Notes: generated by a model from the letters alone, not told the origin. 60,145 nucleotides of DNA from Pleurotus ostreatus/Saccharomyces cerevisiae fusant (GCA_024196135.1 JAMQCK010000118.1:1-60145), one strand, 5' to 3'. Positions 11,096 to 24,560 are shown, numbered from the stretch's first letter. A program made the numbers and translations.

Positions 11096-12507
11096 ATGCC
11101 TTCCATGGATGGGCAGTCGCGGGCTCGCAGGATATCCCTGGGATTGTCCCCCCAGCGCGCAACGAGGACTCAAGGACGATGGAGACTCCCTGTCGAAGTC
11201 CTGGAGCTAGTCCTGGACTTTGCACACGACGATCGCCCGACGCTCGGACGCCTTGGCCTCACATGTCGCGCCCTTCTCGTCGGCAGTCGCTTCCACCTCT
11301 TCGAGACCCTCGTAACGGCACCTCGAAGGGACAGCACGGCGCAGCGAATATCTCTGAGGGCTCTCTTGGCCAGCCGCTACTGCACGTTCAAGCCCTTCGT
11401 GAAGCGGTTACGATTCAAGAAGCTCGAGGATGTCCCTACCGTGTCCTCCCTCGCCACACTTTTCCCCTACCTCGACGATCTAACGGAGGTCCGCACGCTT
11501 ATCTTCCCTCTCATGGATGTCACTTCGGAGCACCTGAAGTCCGCCGGTTGGCAGGCGCTCGTCAGGTCGCGCCTAGTCACGCGCATCACGAAGCTCATCC
11601 TCGTCAGGGCATTCACAATGACCTTCGATGAGTTTGCGGACGTGGTCGCGCTGTTCCCTGGCGTCCGGGAGCTCGTCTGCGATCAGCTCGAGATAGACGA
11701 AACCGACGCTGCCCTACCTGTGCCACCACCCGCCCTGCGCACCGTGCAGCTCGGCGACCACATTCTTACGACACCCGACCATGGGAAGGCGAAGGCCTTC
11801 TTACGATGGCTAGCCCTGCGCGAACGCGAGGCGCCTCTCACGCTTACGATTCACGCCGATATTGAGGACGTTGAGTTCCTTCAAGATTACACTTCCGCGG
11901 CACCTGCGGCGTTGCAGCGAGTGAAGGTTCATTTGCACGATGCTCGCGCAGCGCCGCCGCCGGATTTGCTCGGTGAGTGTGTGCTTTAATAATGATTAGC
12001 AGCATGCGGCTTACGCTGTGTACAGAGATCATCCTCAGCAGCAACTACCTTGCCGGCTTCTCTACGCTCACGAACCTCACTGCCGTTGATGTGGGATTGG
12101 GTGCTCTCTGGTTCCAAAAACTTCGCGGTCAGCTCACATTCCACCCCGCTATCCTCTACATGCCCCGCGTCCTGCGTGCGCTTCCGCCAAACCTGGAACG
12201 TCTCTCCCTAGACGTGTTCTCCCGGCGTGAGATGGAGCACCCCTTCTCTGTCAAGGACATGGAGTTCGACCGCACCTGGGCCGCTGTCGACGCCATACTG
12301 GCTGGCGGGCACTTCCGCAGACTTCGCCATGTGCAGTTTGCCATATTCGTCGACGAGTACGACTTCAAGCTGAAGAACGATGCGTTGGAGGCCTTCTGCG
12401 TCGCTGTATGCGGCAAGCTGCCGGGCTTCGTCGCGCGGGGGACGCTATCATTTATCCGAAGACAATGGGACTCGTACAACGATGTCAATTGGCTCATTCG
12501 GGACTGA
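11096..12507 (+). CDS. F-box protein with leucine-rich C-terminal region
   Basis: F-box proteins are substrate adaptors of SCF ubiquitin ligases and bind Skp1 through the F-box. Two exons (11096-11972, 12026-12507) encode 452 residues. The F-box lies near residues 29-70: RLPVEVLELVLDFA, then LGRLGLTCRALLVGSRFHLF. The remainder has irregular leucine-rich units (TRITKLILVRAF, FPGVRELVCDQLEI, LPPNLERLSLDVFS) that would form the substrate-binding solenoid. The layout and length match the very large agaricomycete F-box family. The substrate is unknown. The ATG at 11096 is the first in frame and lies only 28 codons before the F-box. The single intron is 53 nt. It is followed 275 bases later by the STB6-like gene on the same strand. 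Confidence 0.85.
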
Positions 12508-12781
12508 ACTGGGTGCTATACATCTGTTGTTCCTCTGCATCATCTCAAGTACATATCTCGCATTTCTGGACCCTTCACATTATTCCTGTATCTATATTGC
12601 ATCATCTGTACTAGTACTGCCAGTGTCTGTGCCTCTAATTGTCTATCTGCTGGAGATTCTACCCCTTGACTGAGGATCTAGCACGAGAACAAAGACTTCC
12701 AGAAATGACAAGTCTGATTGACCTTGACGGAAGCTATTCGAGCACGTGAAGAGCTCCTACTTCTCCCCACCACCCCGCTCG

Positions 12782-15700
12782 ATGCAGCGCGTTCCCAATG
12801 ACCGGCTCAACTCATCGACGACGATAACGAGCAATGCAGCAGGCAAGCCGTCGACGCTGCTCATGCCGACCGTGCGCTGCGCCGCACCGGGCACCAGCGG
12901 CGAGTCCGTCGGGCTCGAGTGGTTCGGGCTCCCGGCGCAGTTCGAGATCGTCGCGCTCGACATTGAGCTCGAGGGTTACCAGATGTACGCGGTGGAGAAG
13001 TGGATCGTGGAGCGGGACCGGCCGGTGACGGTGCTCGTCGTGTACACCGGCGACCCGGCGCACAAGGTGCGTGTGGCGCGCAGCTGGGTCAGAGATGGAT
13101 CGCTGAGCCGAGATATGCTAGATAACCGTTACTGCGCTGCGTCCGTCAGAGAGGCTGTCCCCCTTCGACGCGCAGGCGCAGTGGACGGACGTCATACACT
13201 ACCTGCGGCGGGATGGCGCGCGCGCGAAGGAGAACCCGCGGGGCGTGCTCATGGCGACGTCGCTGGCGCACTTCCGATCCGACTATACTATTGTGCATAT
13301 TCCCAACGGCAACTTTCTCGAGGCCAAGCATCGATTGTATGCGAACATCAACCTCCTGCGCATGGGGTGCGCTGGCAGGAGTACCCTCACCCTCGAAGAG
13401 CCGACGGACAGCACGAAGGAGCGCTTCATCAAGCTGTATGGCGTACCCGAGAAGAGCTGGATCTATGAGCCCAATAACGAAGAAGGGGAAGACGGAGCGC
13501 TTCGCGGAGATGACAGCTTCGTCGTGCTCACGCCTCCACGAGGATCGGCTGCTTCTCCGTCCAAGCTCGGCAAAGAGAGGCATTCCCCTCTGCAGAACCG
13601 CTCGCCCCCCTCACCCCCAGAGCACAAACGGAGGAAATCAGTCTCGAATACACCTGTCATCGGGTCTAGCAAGAGTCCCGCATTGTCCAGCAAAGCACCT
13701 ACGCTCGCCAGCGTGCCGAGCAAGGGGGATGGCAAAGTTCGGCCTGTGACCACCACGAACTCGGCAGCATTCTTGGCTACTGTACTCGAGCTTGTGCGGA
13801 TTGTCCAGGCAGCGCTAGGCGCTTTCGGCATGTATTCACCGCAGTATAATGCAAGGCGACGTACACGGTCTGCTTCGGCCTCGATGACCATACCTTCCGA
13901 TGGGTTGCTCTGCGACGTCACTGTTGAGGGAATCAAGACATGGGTGACCGAAGTTGGCGAACCTTGTGCTGACGTTGAGGTACGCCGACCAGACCTATTC
14001 CAGGCTTAGGCTAATTCTTAGTAGCCTACGGAACGCATCGTCGATCCAACAGTAGTCTCCTGTCTACTCAGCCTCGTCTTGGCAATGCGCAACAAGTTAT
14101 CCGAGCTCCTGGGTTCCGCAGATGTACGTTGTTGGGCGAAGCGCGGCGGACCTTTCTGACAAGACCCAGTCGCCGCCCAAAGACCCCTTCCTCAACTATC
14201 CCGAATTTATCCGCTCCATCTCGATGTTCGCAGCGCGCCTCTCGTCGCCTCATGCATTGTCTCTACATACCTCGCTGTCGTCTATCTCGCCCAACTCGGC
14301 ACACGCTTCCCATACGACGGTCGCTACCCACCAATCCTCGATGACTATGGGACACTTGCCAGTGGTGCCCATTACTTTGTCCATAAATCGCGAAAGCGAA
14401 GCAAAGACTGTAGATATCAAGCCCGAGCCGCGCGAGGTGCCCGTCACCTACCTATCCCGATCCCTCATCGACTCGATCAACACCGCCTGGCGGAATGCGG
14501 ATGACGATAACAAGGACAAGGAGAAAGATCGCGAGAAGGAAAGGGAGAAGGACCGCAAGCACCTGGAGAAGGAGAAAGAAAAAGATCGCCGGCTCATAGA
14601 GAAGTCATCGCGCCTGACGCACGACTACAGCGACGGAAGCGCGAGCGAAGGACACTCGGGCCACCACCTCAAACCCACCCATCTTATAGGCAACCTCGCG
14701 CGGAAGCATGTCACGGGCGGCAGCATCTCACTTGGAGCCGGGGCTGTGATGGGTCTCGGCACCAGCGGCGGCGGGGGCGAGGAGAGCGTCTACGACCCCG
14801 TGCGCGACCTCGAGCTCTTCGCCGCGATTGTGAGCGCGCCCGAGAGCAAGCGCAAGCGCCGGGAGCGCGGCGAGCGCCACAGGCGCGAGGACAAGGACCG
14901 CGAGCGCGACGAGTGGACGAACATGACCGCGCTTCGGGCGTTTTGGACGGGCAAGGCGCCGGCGTTCGCGACATGCGTGCGCGCCCGCGTCGAGTTGCAG
15001 CGCATGAAGTGGTCGAATGAGCCGCGGGATGAGCGGGATGCCGAGCGGGATGGGGCGGAGAAGGAGAAGAGCGACGGGGGCGATGAGGTTTCAGGGCTTG
15101 AGCGCGTGCAGAAGAAGCTGGGGAGTTGGACTGGGTATGATGGGCATGGGCATCGCCTTTGTGTATGGGCTGACATCCTGTCAGGAAACTAGACCTTCGA
15201 CAGGCTAAGAAGAGGCATCGAGAGGGCAACGATATGCCCCTGCTCAGCCCCTCCATTGGCCGCAAGGATTCGACGGAGAAGAAAGAGGAAGTATTGCCGA
15301 GTGCCTACCAATCGTGAGTCCGTAATATCCTGGGATGAGCGGGTGCTGAATTGTCTATTCAGGGATAAAGAGGAATATTACGACGACGATTTGTTGAGCA
15401 GCGGGCAGGCGTCCCCCGTCCTGGGTACGTTCCTGCCTTGTCGTCTTTAATGGCGCGCTAATCCATCAATGCAGGTGAACATCAGAAGCCTATGGGCCTC
15501 TATCCCAGCTCACAAGCCCGCGACTTCCTTCGCCCGTACGGTTCGCTCTCCAACCCAACCTCCGCCGCCGTTTCGCCGTATTCTTCCGTCCTCAACGTCG
15601 GACACCCCGCCCTCTCCCGTCGCGGGACCACCCAATCCATCAACATCGCCGAAGTATCCGAAGCCCTCCTCGGTGTCTCCCAACGCCGAAAGTACCCCTG

Positions 15701-16869
15701 GGGCAACCGCCCCATCAGCCAGACCCGCGTCTCCAGCTGGAGCGACCCGGTCAGCGCGAAGGAAATTGCCTTCAGCGAGGACGAGTCGGCGGATGTGCTG
15801 GATGGGGCGGCGGCGATTGGGAGGAAGAGGCGGAAGCCGAAGACGAGGCTGTCGCAGATTGCGCTGGAGACGAGTCGGGAGAGCGCGGGGAGCTCGGAGG
15901 GGTCAGGTTTGGGGAGTGAGGACTCAGCGTCGCCGGAGATGGAGAATAGAGTGCCGACGAAGGGCGTGCAGAGGTATGTTAGCCAGGCAATGGTAAAGGG
16001 TACATAGACACTGACGAAATCGCAGACGACGCAGCTTTCATGACCTGGAGTCCTTCAGGAGTATGCATGTCCTCACGCCGGACCAAATGCGAATAGACGT
16101 CGAGTTGGGCGGCCACCTACTCATCATGCACCGACGACAGCAACACCTGCAGAACGTTATCGCCTGTCTCCAGGTTCTCACCGCCAATCTGTCGGACACC
16201 TCCGACAAGCTGCGCGCCGACTACCAGGACCACCTCAGCGCGCTCTCCGACGCCGAGGCCAAAATGCGCATCGTCGCCGAAATCGAGCAGGCGAACGCGG
16301 AGGCGGAGAAGATCGCGCAGGCGAAGAACACCATCCTGTACGAGTCCGCGCAGTTCCGCCTTCCAGATCTTTGGCATATTGCGTCGCCGCCGCGGGACAA
16401 GGTGTTCGAGTACCGGGAGAAGGTGTTTGGGACGGGTGGGAGGAGGTTCCCGCCAGGTGTAAGGGGCGCGCATGGAAGGTTCAATCGGCTGCAGTGGACG
16501 CTGGATGGCAAGGCGCGTGCAGTGGATCAGTACGGGCGTACGGAGAGCGAGGACGAGGAGGAGGAGCGCATCGACCCGAACGGGCAGTTTATCATGCGCG
16601 ACCGGGAGGAGGCGGAAGAGGACGTGGTCGAGCATCCGGCGATGAAGCCAATGTGGTTGCTTAGGCTATTCACGAGCTGGGGTACTTGGCGCGGGAAGTC
16701 GGAGGGGAAGAAGGAGAAGGAGAAGGAGGGCGCGGCGTCATCGGGCGAGAGTGGGGAGCGGAAGGTGGTGGCGAGTGGAAGTGGGGAGAGGAAGGAGGAC
16801 TCGGATGTGGTGTCGCCTGCGTCGCCTACGTCGGACTCGACAGATGCGCTTTCGCCGATGGCACCGTAA
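12782..16869 (+). CDS. STB6-like protein (Sin3-binding protein family)
   Basis: Large protein of 1,240 residues related to the fungal family that includes yeast Stb6 and Stb2, first described as Sin3 binders; the biochemical role is not established. Eight exons join in phase: 12782-13070, 13150-13979, 14025-14123, 14164-15134, 15185-15313, 15363-15424, 15475-15973, 16026-16869. The N-terminal domain shows FEIVALDIELEGYQMYAVEK, VTVLVVYTGDPAHK and HFRSDYTIVHIPNGNF, and later DGLLCDVTVEGIKTWVTEVG plus DPTVVSCLLSLVLAMRNKL. These are interrupted by Ser/Pro-rich linkers. The middle has a highly charged Lys/Asp/Glu/Arg stretch (about bases 14506-14600). The C-terminal exon holds a coiled coil with SDAEAKMRIVAEIEQANAEA. 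The start is the ATG at 12782; the first donor was chosen at 13071 because it keeps the conserved GDPxHKV. No signal peptide or membrane segment. Confidence 0.8.
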
Positions 16870-18435
16870 TTGATGGCTTTCTAATTCATGGATTTATGTA
16901 TACTTATTCATACCCGTGTAAATATGCAGTGCAACAGATTAGGTCGTTGAGGACCGCTGAAGGAACTTGAGTGCCACAAAAGGCTGCTTCTATATTTTCA
17001 GTCGGGAATGATACTTACTAGTCCTCAGTCATGATAAGTACGCGCGCGAGGGCTGCAACAAGCATGTTATAGCCAGCCCCTGATCGTGTAGTCTCAAAGT
17101 CGAACATGTCCTTTCCGGCCTCTTTGGCCATGGAGATACGTCGCCGGCAATCGCCGATCAAACCTTAGCGTTTCCTTTTAGGGTATGTCTAAACAGTGGA
17201 GACGCCTCTATGACGGTAATCGCTGGACGCGGACCCAGCCGCTTCGAACCCTTCAACGAGCATCGCTTCCAACAAAGGAAGACAGAGTCCTGGGCAATCA
17301 TCGCTCTGCTGCATCTTTCAGGCCGCAATCGCAAGAATGCTGAATATGGGATCACATCGCCTGCATTCGTCTTGAAGGGTTCGGGCCTAGTCGCTGGAGT
17401 TGAGGGCCGTAAAGACACTTCCATACGAGCAGAAGACATAACCATGCCGGCCGTCAGCCTCACTTACCCGTCTACAGCACGACACCTACTGTACTTGGGC
17501 TGATTTCGAGCCAAAGAGAAGATGAACGGGTGGCACCATCGCGCGCCCGGCGATGACGGGCGACATGGGCCCTTCCCGCACGTCTCAAACGCAGAAGGCC
17601 AGAAGCCCCTCCACCTCCTGAGACGCGACTGGAGTCGAGTAGAACAAGCCGCGCGCCGTCATCTGCCGGAGGACGAATGCGCGCTGCGACGACGAATTAT
17701 GGGGCGCGAATTTGAGGCGCACGTATTTCCCGCCACCCGGGTTTTACCAGAGGATTCGTCGACCGTGGTCGAAGCGTGCGCCTGTCGAAGGACGTCTTTC
17801 CTCGTGCGTCCCGCGCTGGCGGACAGCTTCTCGGCTCAGGTGGACAGAGCGGTTGATGTTCGAGCAAGCTCTTGGAGGGTCGAATGCGATGATGCGCTGC
17901 GTCGTGTGAATGCGATGTCGGCTAAGCGCCCGAGTGACGCAGCTGCAGGTGCGAGTTTGTGCGGGAGAACAGTCGCGAAGATGCATGTTGCGGAAGGTCC
18001 GAGGAGGAAGGGCGCATCATCAAGCCCGTCGGCGGCGCACATCTCTCGCGTCCGTCGCGGCAGAGACGAAGTCGAACTATTATAGAGCGGCCCAGGCACT
18101 GCGCGTGATTGCGGGCCACGCGAGCCCAGCTTCGACACTGACATGGGGAGGTGTCTTGTCTCTCCGAAAGGCGCACCGCCGCAGGGTCTGGTCCGCGTCG
18201 AATAAATGGCCGGACCCGGAGGAGAAAGCGCTGGCGAATGGGAGGGCGCGCTCGGCGTGTTCCGAGGTGATGGAGATCAGGGCCCGTGGAGGCGGGGCAC
18301 GTGCCGATGTGAGCCCCTTGACCGCGCCCGATCGACCGAGCAGGATCGAGCGATTGGGCCCGGCTGCGACGGTGGCTATCGAGTCCGTTATAACGAACGC
18401 TGGCGGCTGCCGTGCGCGCCCGACCCACAACCACC
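16870..18435. other. Intergenic region
   Basis: 1.57 kb between two co-directional genes. Several long open frames overlap here on both strands, a result of high GC, but none has splice continuity or recognisable motifs. The final 40 bases before the next gene contain the normal context acccacaaccaccatgg. Confidence 0.4.
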
Positions 18436-20657
18436 ATGGACTCCCTTCGAGACGTCCTCACCTGCCCCTTCTGCGCGCACACCCTCGCCGCACCGCTCAC
18501 CCTCCGCTGCGGCCATTCCCTTTGCGCCGTGCACATCGCGTCATCCGACCCCACCGTCTGCCCCGTCCCCGGCTGCCAGCCCACCCTCAGCGCACCCAGG
18601 TCAGGGCCCACGGTCCAGTTCCACCCCGCGCCCTCGCCTACGATCCATCCAGCGCCGCGAGCACCCAGCCACCTCGGCGATGTGACCGTGAACAAGATCC
18701 TCGAGCTCATCGAGCGACACTCGCGCGACGCCTCCGCGGACGACGATGAGGACATGGACGACTACCCGCCCCCCTACGCCTCCCGGCACCGCGAGGCGCC
18801 GCCCAAGAAGCGTGCGCGCACCGCCGACGCCGACGAGGACGAGCACGACCTCCTCAGCCATCTCTCGCACCTGTCCTCGGTCCAGCGTGCGACGAGACCG
18901 GACGCCGTCATCCCGGACACCTACGCGCATCCCCCCTCCAGCACCCGCAATGACGACACGCCGGCGCCGCAGTGGGCGAAGGAGCTATTGTCCGAGCTTA
19001 CTTGCGAGATATGCTTTCAGCTGTTCTACGAGCCGATCACGACACCCTGCCAGCATGTGCGTGATCCATACCTTTCCTGTGATTATCACTGACGCCCTCC
19101 CCTCCTCAGACCTTCTGCACCAAGTGCCTGCAGCGCTCTCTCGACCACAGCGCAGCATGCCCCATATGTCGTCAGGAGCTGCCCGGGTACTCGTACTTCC
19201 AGGATCATCCCGTCAATCAGACTGTCTTAAGCATTAGTGAGTTCCCAACACCGGATTCGGGTAGTCTGCTAACTATACTCGCAGTCCAACTCACCAACAA
19301 GGACCTGTACGACGCACGAGCGGCCGCGATCGAACAGGAGGAGAAGGATGGTCGATTGGACACCCCGATCTTTGTCTGCCAGCTTGCATTCCCCGGAATG
19401 CCGACCCTGCTGCATTTCTTCGAGCCCCGGTGCGTTGTCAGTTACGTTAACTAGCCTGATCACCCACACTCTCCAGCTATCGACTCATGCTCCGTCGATG
19501 CCTCGCATCCCCAAACAAGTCTTTCGGCATGATCACGCCTCCGCGTCCCGGCGTAGGAACGCATGCCACCCTCCCCTCTTCCCCCTCTGGTGGTTCATCA
19601 TCGACCGCCGCATCTGATACCCCGTCATCCTCGACCACATCCAATGCACCCTCCGCGTCATCTTCATCCTCTACGGCACCATCCGCGTCTACATCAGCTT
19701 CAGGGTCAAGTGGCCCGCCCGCACGCCAGTCAACCTCCGTCCCGTACCCCACATCGCACGAATACGGCACCATGCTTGAGATCCGATCGGTGCAGATGCT
19801 GCCCGATGGACGGAGCATGGTCGAAACTTGGGGTACGCACCGCTTCCGCATCTTGGAGCGCGGCGTGCTTGACGGGTACATGGTCGGACGCGTCGAGCGC
19901 ATCGATGATGTGGATGAGGACTTCAGCCGCGATGGCTTGGAGTTGATAGACGAGGACGCGGAGGAGTTTGCACTCTCATCCGGCATGGCGGTGGACGCGC
20001 CGGTGCCTACGCGTATAGGCGAGGGATCGTCTTCGCGCGCATACACCCGCTCGCCCACTATCCCGACCATGCCATCCAGCACGCCACCCCTCTCCCAGCT
20101 TGTACACACCTGCCTCGAGTTTATCTCCACCCTCCGCAAAGGCACCGCGCCTTGGGTCGTCCAGGTGCGTTTCGTTTGCTTCATCGTCATGTTCATACTA
20201 CCCCGCATCCATTTCCATCCTCCCATCTTCATACCCGTTGACTGACCGCATATAGCGACTTTCCTCGACGTACGGCCCGATGCCGTCCCCGCGCACGCAC
20301 ATCTCCGAGTTCTCCTTCTGGATGGGGCTCGTGCTGCCGATCGGGGACGAGGAGAAGGCGCGGTTGCTGCCCGTGCGCAGCGTGCGGATGCGGCTCGTGA
20401 TGTGCTGCTGGTGGATTGAGGGCCTGCGCGCCAGCTGGTGAGTGCGCGACCCTTTGTGTCGATGGATTGGGGTATATGCGTGCGGTTGAAGGGGAAGCGG
20501 GACGAGGAACAAGGGCGGGGAGAAGGAGGAGGAAGAGATGGACGGACGGCAGCCCACGTGTTTGGGACTGGACTGATTGTTATGGGCTGTTTGGTCCGCG
20601 GCGTGCTGACGGTGCTTCTCCCGCAGGTGGTTCTCGAGTGGCTGCGTCGTACTTTGA
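18436..20657 (+). CDS. RING finger and LON substrate-binding domain protein (LONRF-like)
   Basis: Likely a RING E3 ubiquitin ligase related to LONRF1-3, cytosolic or nuclear. Six exons (18436-19056, 19110-19236, 19285-19429, 19477-20164, 20256-20437, 20627-20657) encode 597 residues. An N-terminal degenerate zinc module (LTCPFCAHTLAAPLTLRCGH) precedes an acidic linker with a KKRARTADADEDE patch. A complete C3HC4 RING follows: ELTCEICFQLFYEPITTPCQ, HTFCTKCLQRSL, CPICRQELPG. Then comes the LON N-terminal domain, beginning IFVCQLAFPGMPTLLHFFEP and holding MLEIRSVQMLPDGRSMVET and GTHRFRILERGVLDGYMVGR. A Ser/Thr-rich insert splits the LON domain. The last exon adds only ten residues (ending SSGCVVL), so the C-terminus is the least sure part. 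The double zinc module plus LON arrangement is the LONRF signature. Confidence 0.9.
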
Positions 20658-21820
20658 AGCGTTGCATCGTTCATTCTTTGAAGCTGCATCCGGAAGATCT
20701 CGATCTCGCTGGGCGTCTGCCGGACGTCCGCACCTTCGTCCTTTCGACGGCTTCGTCTTTCCCTGCGACGGCTTCGCCGTTCCTTTGGAAGGTTCAGCGA
20801 CTGGCCTTCTGGTCGGTCTTCTTTTCATTTCGAACCTTTTTCTTCCTTATTCACCTATCCAGATTCGTTCGCCTAATAAACCATGTATTTCGTATTCATC
20901 CATCCTGTATCGCGTGTTCCGGTTTCCTTTCATCCCTCCCACTCTCCATCCATCACCTTGCACTTGGGCATCGCGTTGCACATCATCCATCACCATCATC
21001 ATCTTTCGTCCTCTGGAATACAAGTCCTCCCGCACTCGCACATCATTACTCTCACCAGCTTTCCTCGCAATTATACCGATTCTCGGCGCTACGCCACAAA
21101 TCATGCATATCCCCCTGCTCGCAGTCATATCCTCTCGTGCTACGCATATCCCTTCCTGTCGCGCATCTCACACGGCACTACGCTCGCATATCCTCTTACG
21201 CTTCGCGCATCCGTCCCCGTCTTGCTCTTCTCACTCGACTTCTCCCACTTCTCGTCTTGGGTTCACAGGATAGGGCCATCTAGCAGGTGCCTGTCTACCT
21301 ATGTCTTTAGAATATGGCCGTCCAGGTCGTGTAGCATAGCGTACGATATCCTCTCTAATGTGCAGGCCAGTGCTTTGGCTTGCTGCAACCATGTCGTGCG
21401 TGAGTGATGAAGGATGCCAGATATCTATCATGCTGAATGAAGAGGTGGATGGGTTGCCAGGTAAGTAGCAAAGTGGTGTGGCACACGGTTGTGTGGTTGT
21501 GTATATACATAATTTGTATTTGGATTGACACGCAGGCGGAACGCGTCCGCCTCATGCTGAAGAAGACGACCGTTCACGACAGATTGGGCTTGAAGCGGTC
21601 TCCGTTATACACTTATGCGCCAACTGCAGACATCAAGTTCCTCCCTCGCTGCAAAGCAACCATTCCAGCCAAAATACAACAGCAGTCAGTAGTAGGTACG
21701 AGACGTAGGTCAATAATAAGTATCCGATGTGCAAATAGATAGACAAGATCGTATATGTTGTATGCAAGGCCGTAGATGGCGTATAATAGATACGTAGCAG
21801 TGTTCGTTAGGAGTCTATGG
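20658..21820. other. Convergent intergenic region
   Basis: 1.16 kb between the 3' ends of the RING-LON gene (+) and the DUF4436 gene (-). The first half is T/C-rich (many catcc and ttcc runs) and looks like 3' untranslated sequence. No supported gene. Confidence 0.4.
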
Positions 21821-23872
21821 TCATCTCGAGTTGTTGAGGTTGTGCTTGAGTCGTGCGCGGAGCTTCGCGCAGGCGAAGACGGTAGTCTGAGGGACGGCGG
21901 CGATCAGTAAAGTGGATCGGTCACTGAAAAGGGGGGACGTACACATAGCGAGATGATGATAACGTTTGGTAGGATGCCGACGAAGTCTGCGAGAGTCAAT
22001 GGTTAGCTTCATCGCAAATCTCATGAAGCGCCACAAAGGGCAGCGATTTCACAACAGGATGCTCACCAATTACCGCACCGAAATCCCCCGGTGCACCAGG
22101 CAAGAGGGAGCGCACAGTCGGCAGGGCGAACAGCGCAGAGAAGCACACGCTGAGCATGTCGGTCCCCGCGAGAATGTGGCGGCGCTTCAGCAGGATGACC
22201 TCGCCGGTGACGAGGAAGATGGCGAGGGTGCAGATCCCTGCGAGGAGGGAAGAGAGGGTCAGGCTGAGGATGGCCCGGGGTAGAAGATGGGACACGTACA
22301 GTTCACGACCACGACGACGATGACGCAGAAGATTACGATGCCGGGGCGGGTGGCTTCGAAGTCGATGTACTGAGCAGGAATCATGAGTAAGACGAGTGAC
22401 AGTGGGCAGGGACAGGAAACGTACGAGCTCGCAACTGGTGGAGTTGACTTCGGTACACGGCGTCCAGGACCTGGGCGTGATCTTCCAGTTGCTGTATGCA
22501 TGCGTGAGACTGCGTCAACGAGATCGTATCTTGCTCAGACTCACAGCAGGCTATCTTCCATCGATACGGCGTTCAAGGAGAACACTCCGAGTCCGGTCGT
22601 GTTGTATAAGCGGTCGAACTCTGCGACGGTCTGTTGATAAGATGAGTATGATTGTCTGTTTCCAAATTTCGCGACGGCTCTTACGGAGACAATAGAGAGG
22701 CTGCCGTGCCAGACGTCCCAAGGGTAACCTGAGCGCGACGATGAGCATTCTCCTCGCGGATTAGCAAGTACGATAGAAAATTCACCAAACATAGGCTGCT
22801 TCCAAACATCATTGTCGACCGCTTGCGCCATGTCAATGTCCGTGTCGAATGAGTCCCATGGGTGTACTAGTTCGGTGATGAGGACTGCTTTCAGTATATT
22901 GCAAGGGAACGAGACTTACCGCCGACGGTCGCTATGCGGTTGGCCGTCGAGTTGTCTACTCTGTAGTATGTGGTCTGGTCCTCGAAGAACTCAGTGGCCT
23001 CGTCATCAGGAAGTGCCTTTCTGAATGCACGGTCAGCTACTTCTAGCATGACATGGGATGGCCGAACGACTCACACGTCACGGTAGATGTTAAACTCGTA
23101 GGTGTTGCTGTCGGACGTGCCCAGGTCGTGGAAGGTCGTCTTGTCCTCGTCGAGGTAGACCACGGACCATTGCACGGCTGGGAAGAATATGATGAGATTT
23201 CGGTCGTATTCGTCTTCCCGCAAACACATACTCAACACTCGATGATCGACGTCAAAGCCCCGCAGAACACCCTTCAAGACCAACTGCAAATAATTTATCA
23301 GCTTCACCCTCCTTCGCTCTTCACATCCCACTCACCGCATCTCCAATGTCCCCGATGACGATTGACTTCAAGCGCGCCACATCTTCAGTCAAATTCTTCT
23401 CCTGCGTCCTCGTCTCGTGCTGAGCAAACACTAGCACGGCGACGACCCAGAGCGCGATGATCACGACTCCCGCGACCGTGTACACGACGCGGGGCCACTT
23501 CCCGCGCCGCTTGACCTGGTTGTTCCACGACAGAGACATCCACTGCCGCGAGTAGCGCCGAACGTGGCGCAGGTCGGCCTCGTCGTCGTCTGCGGCGCCC
23601 TTGGGGTCTGAGTACGCCTTGGAGTCCAAGTACGGGCGCTTCGAGTCGCGGTGGCCATGGGTCGCGCTCGTGTAAGCGTCAGTGGCGTCGTGGGCGTAGC
23701 CGATGTCCTCTCCGTCGGCAGTCGGGTCTGGGATGGAGTTCCGAGGGGACGTGGTGTAGGGGCGCTCTGCCTTCGTGAAGAGGTTGGGCGTCGCCGGAGG
23801 ATCCGATCGGTGCAACTGAGGTAAATCGTCGAGCGCCTCGTAGCGCCCACGTCCTTGCCAGTCAGAGGACAT
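21821..23872 (-). CDS. DUF4436 membrane protein
   Basis: Fungal membrane protein family of unknown function. I read twelve exons from ATG 23872 to TGA at 21821, about 480 residues. The first 115 residues are a polar, cytosolic-looking region. A transmembrane helix follows (VYTVAGVVIIALWVVAVLVF), then an extracellular or lumenal beta-rich domain with FDVDHRVL, TVQWSVVYLDEDKTTFHDLG, TELVHPWDSFDTDI and YPWDVWHGSLSI. Three C-terminal helices follow: IVIFCVIVVVVVNW, the CTLAIFLVTGEVIL segment, and FVGILPNVIIISLC. The loop FALPTVRSLLPGAPGDFGAV closely matches the conserved DUF4436 FALPxxRxxxPGxP motif. A 54 nt segment after DHRVL has good splice signals but is also open in frame; splicing gives the better family match. 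Confidence 0.78.
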
Positions 23873-24560
23873 CACGTCGGTCGTCGATCGCTAGCAGTCT
23901 CCCCAGTTGTCAGCGCCGTCTCTTAGTCGGTGTTCGCCTGTTAGTCACCCTAGGACTGTCCTCTGGTCTCTGCCGTCGCTTCCCTCGTCCTTACACGCAG
24001 ACCGACGACCACCAAGCTGAAGAGCGGAAGCAAGAGTAAGGAGCGGCGCAGCGCCCATGTCGGTTTCAAAAGCGCGCGTTGATCATGATGTTTACCGACC
24101 AAGCCGAACTTCAGGGCAACCGTCTCAAACGCGCAGGGGAAGTCTGTTGCGTGAGTCACTGAGTCAGGACCACTTTCTCACCATCAAGCGCCCATGTCAT
24201 CTAATTAGGCGCCCAAGGCCCACGTGAATGACCTCGGCACACGAATTCTTTTGTACCCAATTGGGACATAAAACTGGTGCCCCATTGTCGTGAGGTCTAG
24301 CGAGCAGCTGCATGGCAGCGGCCACTGATGGGAGATTGCTATGGCGTATGGAACACATAGTTCTGAGCTGTCTGATAACGGTAGCAACCCATTGGCGCTC
24401 ATTTCTACTGGACATCCCCCATGCGCTACAACACGGTCAACGGCGAAGGTATGTACATAGTCGGTAGTTATGCTTACCAAAGATGTCTGGCACGGACCGC
24501 TTCTGCGTCCTTTCAAAGCAGGAGTGGACACATCTCGCGGCGTCCGGCGCTATACTGGGA
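23873..24560. other. Intergenic region upstream of DUF4436 gene
   Basis: 690 bases containing the promoter of the DUF4436 gene and the 3' flank of the F-box-like gene A. Nothing further is recognised. Confidence 0.35.

Noticed and set aside
17922..18755. 277-codon open frame on the minus strand
   Set aside because: It overlaps the start of the RING-LON gene, has GC-driven Arg/Ala/Ser composition, and shows no motif; it is a frame shadow.
20416..21283. Two overlapping plus-strand frames of about 280 codons after the RING-LON gene
   Set aside because: They extend through an intron of that gene into T/C-rich 3' sequence and are rich in Ser, His, Phe and Leu without domain character.
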